From assembly GCA_028583405.1 (NCBI GenBank), contig CM053256.1:13753087-13817086 (forward strand): a DNA stretch of 64,000 bases, in the 5' to 3' direction. This DNA is from Pogonophryne albipinna. Lineage: Eukaryota > Chordata > Actinopteri > Perciformes > Artedidraconidae. Below, one piece after another: positions 62,115 through 64,000 of the stretch. Position numbers and translations under genes: made by a program. The first letter of the stretch is position 1. Every line of letters starts with the position of its first letter. The notes below the pieces were generated by a model. That model saw only the letters and a list, made by a program, of their open reading frames with translations, did not search any database and was not told the origin of the DNA.

Positions 62115-62890
62115 GATTTCCAGAGCTCGGCGTGAAAAAGTAAGGTGCAAGCCCCGCTGGCTCGAGCTTCTGGCCTCAGTAAAAGTTATAATACAAAGTA
62201 CTGGACGTCTACCATTGGCCACGAAGCGTAAACTCGACATCTCATTGGTTCCCTACAAGTGTCAATCTTAGAATCCCTAACATTCCATCCCCAAATAGGG
62301 GTGGGCTGATTTGTAGGTGTGTGCTGATCTGAGACCAGCCGTCGGCAGTAATACTGACGATTTACTCTTGTTTGTCAGAATGGCAAGACTGAACCTGGAT
62401 CAGATTGGCATGTTCTTCTGGGGAGGCTGTTTAATAACATCAACATGAATAATGATGCATTCTAGTGTCTATAATCTTTATGGTAAACCAACATTTCCCT
62501 TATCTTGTCTGTGACTTACTGACACACCTACTGTAGGCCTACATTACTTTACTGAAATAAGTGCAAAGCCTGCCATCTGCTGGTGAATAACAGGCAATAA
62601 CAAAAACACAGTACCAAACTGTTTTAAACAGCGTTTATTGCATGACAAACAACATTTAATTGGGCCACACAAGTGTACAAGGTCAAGCAACGTAGTGTGG
62701 ATGTGACCGTCAGATACAAAAAATATCATCTCGACATCTTTTGGGGTAAAAATATGTTTCTAACCCTGAAATCGTTCAGCACATGCGGTAAGGCTCAGAG
62801 AGAGTAGCTCAAATCAAGCCGCGCGCTTGCACATACGAGCAATTTGACCGATTTACACATCGCGTGCGAACTAACCGCTTCTCGTGACAG
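62115..62890. promoter_or_regulatory. divergent promoter interval
   Basis: The - strand DCBLD1-like first exon (62114) and the + strand exon near 62890-63010 are transcribed apart from this interval. A + strand TTTATT at 62634-62639 would be AATAAA on the - strand, so a small unrecognised - strand transcript end is also possible. No coding region seen. Confidence 0.35.
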
Positions 62891-63010
62891 CGGGACAGAT
62901 GCTTCTCAGGCAAATGCTGCCTTCACTGCAGGAAGTGTACCAGAGCAGCACGGCGCATGCTCCCCTCTCTCTGACAAGCAAGAGGATGAGCTATCTCCTG
63001 CTGTAAAACG
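62890..63010 (+). other. 5' exon of an unidentified gene running off the right edge
   Basis: A GC-richer segment ends in a strong donor (AAACG followed by GTAAGT at 63011). ATG at 62898 opens a 24-codon frame that stops before the donor, so the exon looks untranslated or carries an upstream ORF. A TTTTATCAG acceptor at 63968 opens what may be the next exon, cut off by the window end. The gene cannot be identified. Confidence 0.4.
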
Positions 63011-63615
63011 GTAAGTTAAACTATGACAATACTCTTTAAAGTGGCAGACAGTCTGGTGAAGAGTTTTTGTGCAGACTCGGTGAGTTTTTGTGCACCCTCT
63101 GTGGGACAGTAGTGCGCGCCGTCGCACTGTTGTTGCTCGGGGTGTGCGTGCTGCCGCAGCGACAGACGTCAGTGTGAGATGGTGAAGGAGGGTGAGGAAG
63201 GCACGCAACTGTCCATGCAGGAGTTGTTGATCCAACAGTGGCTTATTGGTATAGTTTACAAATATCTGGTGTTTTTTGCTGCATGGAAAAGTTGCTTTTA
63301 GTTATAACCGTTAAATTAACCTGACAATTGCTCATATCTCCAATATTTCTATATGTGCTTAATGTCGCCTATGACTAACACCTCAGTTGCTGCTTGTTAA
63401 AGACCGACATAATTATCATGGATATAATCATACTAGGCCTAATGCACCAACAGTGTGTTATTCATTATTTTGTGTCTGTTGCTGGGGAGTGAACTGACCA
63501 CTTTTATAGTAATTCCCAATTACCATGTTGTTACAGGTTAACATAAAATATGAATGAAGCCAAAACATTTCTTCTAATTATTTTCGGCTTTTATAGTTTT
63601 TTGTATGTATGTATT

Positions 63616-63618
<3 letters not shown>

Positions 63619-63700
<82 letters not shown>
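63619..63700. repeat. (GT)n microsatellite
   Basis: About 80 bp of uninterrupted GT/TG dinucleotide in the first intron of the right-edge gene. A Val-Cys frame across it is produced by the repeat. Confidence 0.97.
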
Positions 63701-63701
<1 letters not shown>

Positions 63702-63968
63702 CATGTGTGATGCTTTGTCTGTTGAGTACGTGCATGCAGCTCTAAGCTGTGTCTCTCTGACACTGTTTATGTAAGTTGTTAATTGAAGTTCAAACGTTAT
63801 TTAAGTGTCTAATCTAGCTGTATATAATATAAAATACATTCGGTGTATTTCCTGAAAATATCTCACATAGCTGAATTCGTTTTTTATGATTTTCATATTA
63901 AAGAATGTGCTAATTTTAGAAGTTCACAAACCAGCTTACTAATAACGGTCCTCTTGTGTTTTATCAGG

Positions 63969-64000
63969 AGAGCATAACAGATATAAAGAAGAAGAGATCA
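63969..64000 (+). other. possible exon start cut by the window edge
   Basis: TTGTGTTTTATCAG forms a reasonable acceptor, followed by 32 bases rich in A/G. All that can be said is that it could be exon 2 of the gene starting near 62890. Confidence 0.3.

Noticed and set aside
62115..62240. Upstream in-frame start for the DCBLD1-like protein (ATG at 62240)
   Set aside because: It would place about 42 residues before the signal peptide. The ATG at 62114 puts the hydrophobic segment at the expected distance from the N-terminus.
63550..63774. Frame with a long Val-Cys repeat
   Set aside because: It is a translation of the (GT)n microsatellite in an intron.

Overview
The window is from a ray-finned (teleost) fish genome, probably a percomorph. 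The support is introns with GT/AG borders, AATAAA signals, AT-rich intergenic DNA, several fish-type MITEs (hAT-like elements with 8-bp target duplications, and TTAAAGG-ended elements), and proteins with clear vertebrate relatives. The species assignment is inference; the teleost assignment is strong.

Layout. From 2.5 to 48 kb lie seven or eight DNA-binding-protein transcription units, all on the + strand. They are: a MYPOP-like Myb/SANT factor (2517-4547); a 17-finger C2H2 protein (5716-11385); a ~28-finger C2H2 protein (13466-19334); an 8-finger C2H2 terminal exon with no promoter of its own (21334-22661), which may share the first exon of the preceding gene; a ZNF576-like C2H2 protein whose last exons encode a piggyBac-transposase-derived domain (24219-34395); a second ZNF576-like gene with two AT-hooks (36378-38324); an 11-finger C2H2 protein with an in-frame stop ahead of an open C-terminal extension (41381-44161, extension to 44401); and a 7-finger C2H2 protein (46239-48067). 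From 62.1 down to 48.5 kb on the - strand is a complete 15-coding-exon DCBLD1-like receptor gene (CUB-LCCL-discoidin-TM with ten YxxP motifs), tail to tail with the last zinc-finger gene. At the right edge is the 5' end of an unidentified + strand gene that diverges from the DCBLD gene.

Reconstructed gene models are supported by arithmetic. For every multi-exon gene the splice phases match at each junction and the spliced CDS is divisible by three: MYPOP-like 513 aa, 17-finger 1297 aa, 28-finger 1492 aa, ZNF576/piggyBac fusion 2246 aa, ZNF576-like 417 aa, 11-finger 624 aa, 7-finger 583 aa, DCBLD1-like 667 aa.

The most striking object is the ZNF576-piggyBac fusion. Its N-terminal fingers match the neighbouring ZNF576-like gene, so the two are tandem duplicates. 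One copy has gained a long disordered region and a piggyBac-like domain whose catalytic aspartates are largely lost while the C-terminal Cys-rich DNA-binding module is kept. This looks like a domesticated host-transposase fusion transcription factor. Other notable items are a tandem inverted pair of hAT elements with three copies of the same 8-bp target duplication, a possible alternative-terminal-exon arrangement of two zinc-finger exons, and the TAA-interrupted C-terminus of the 11-finger gene.
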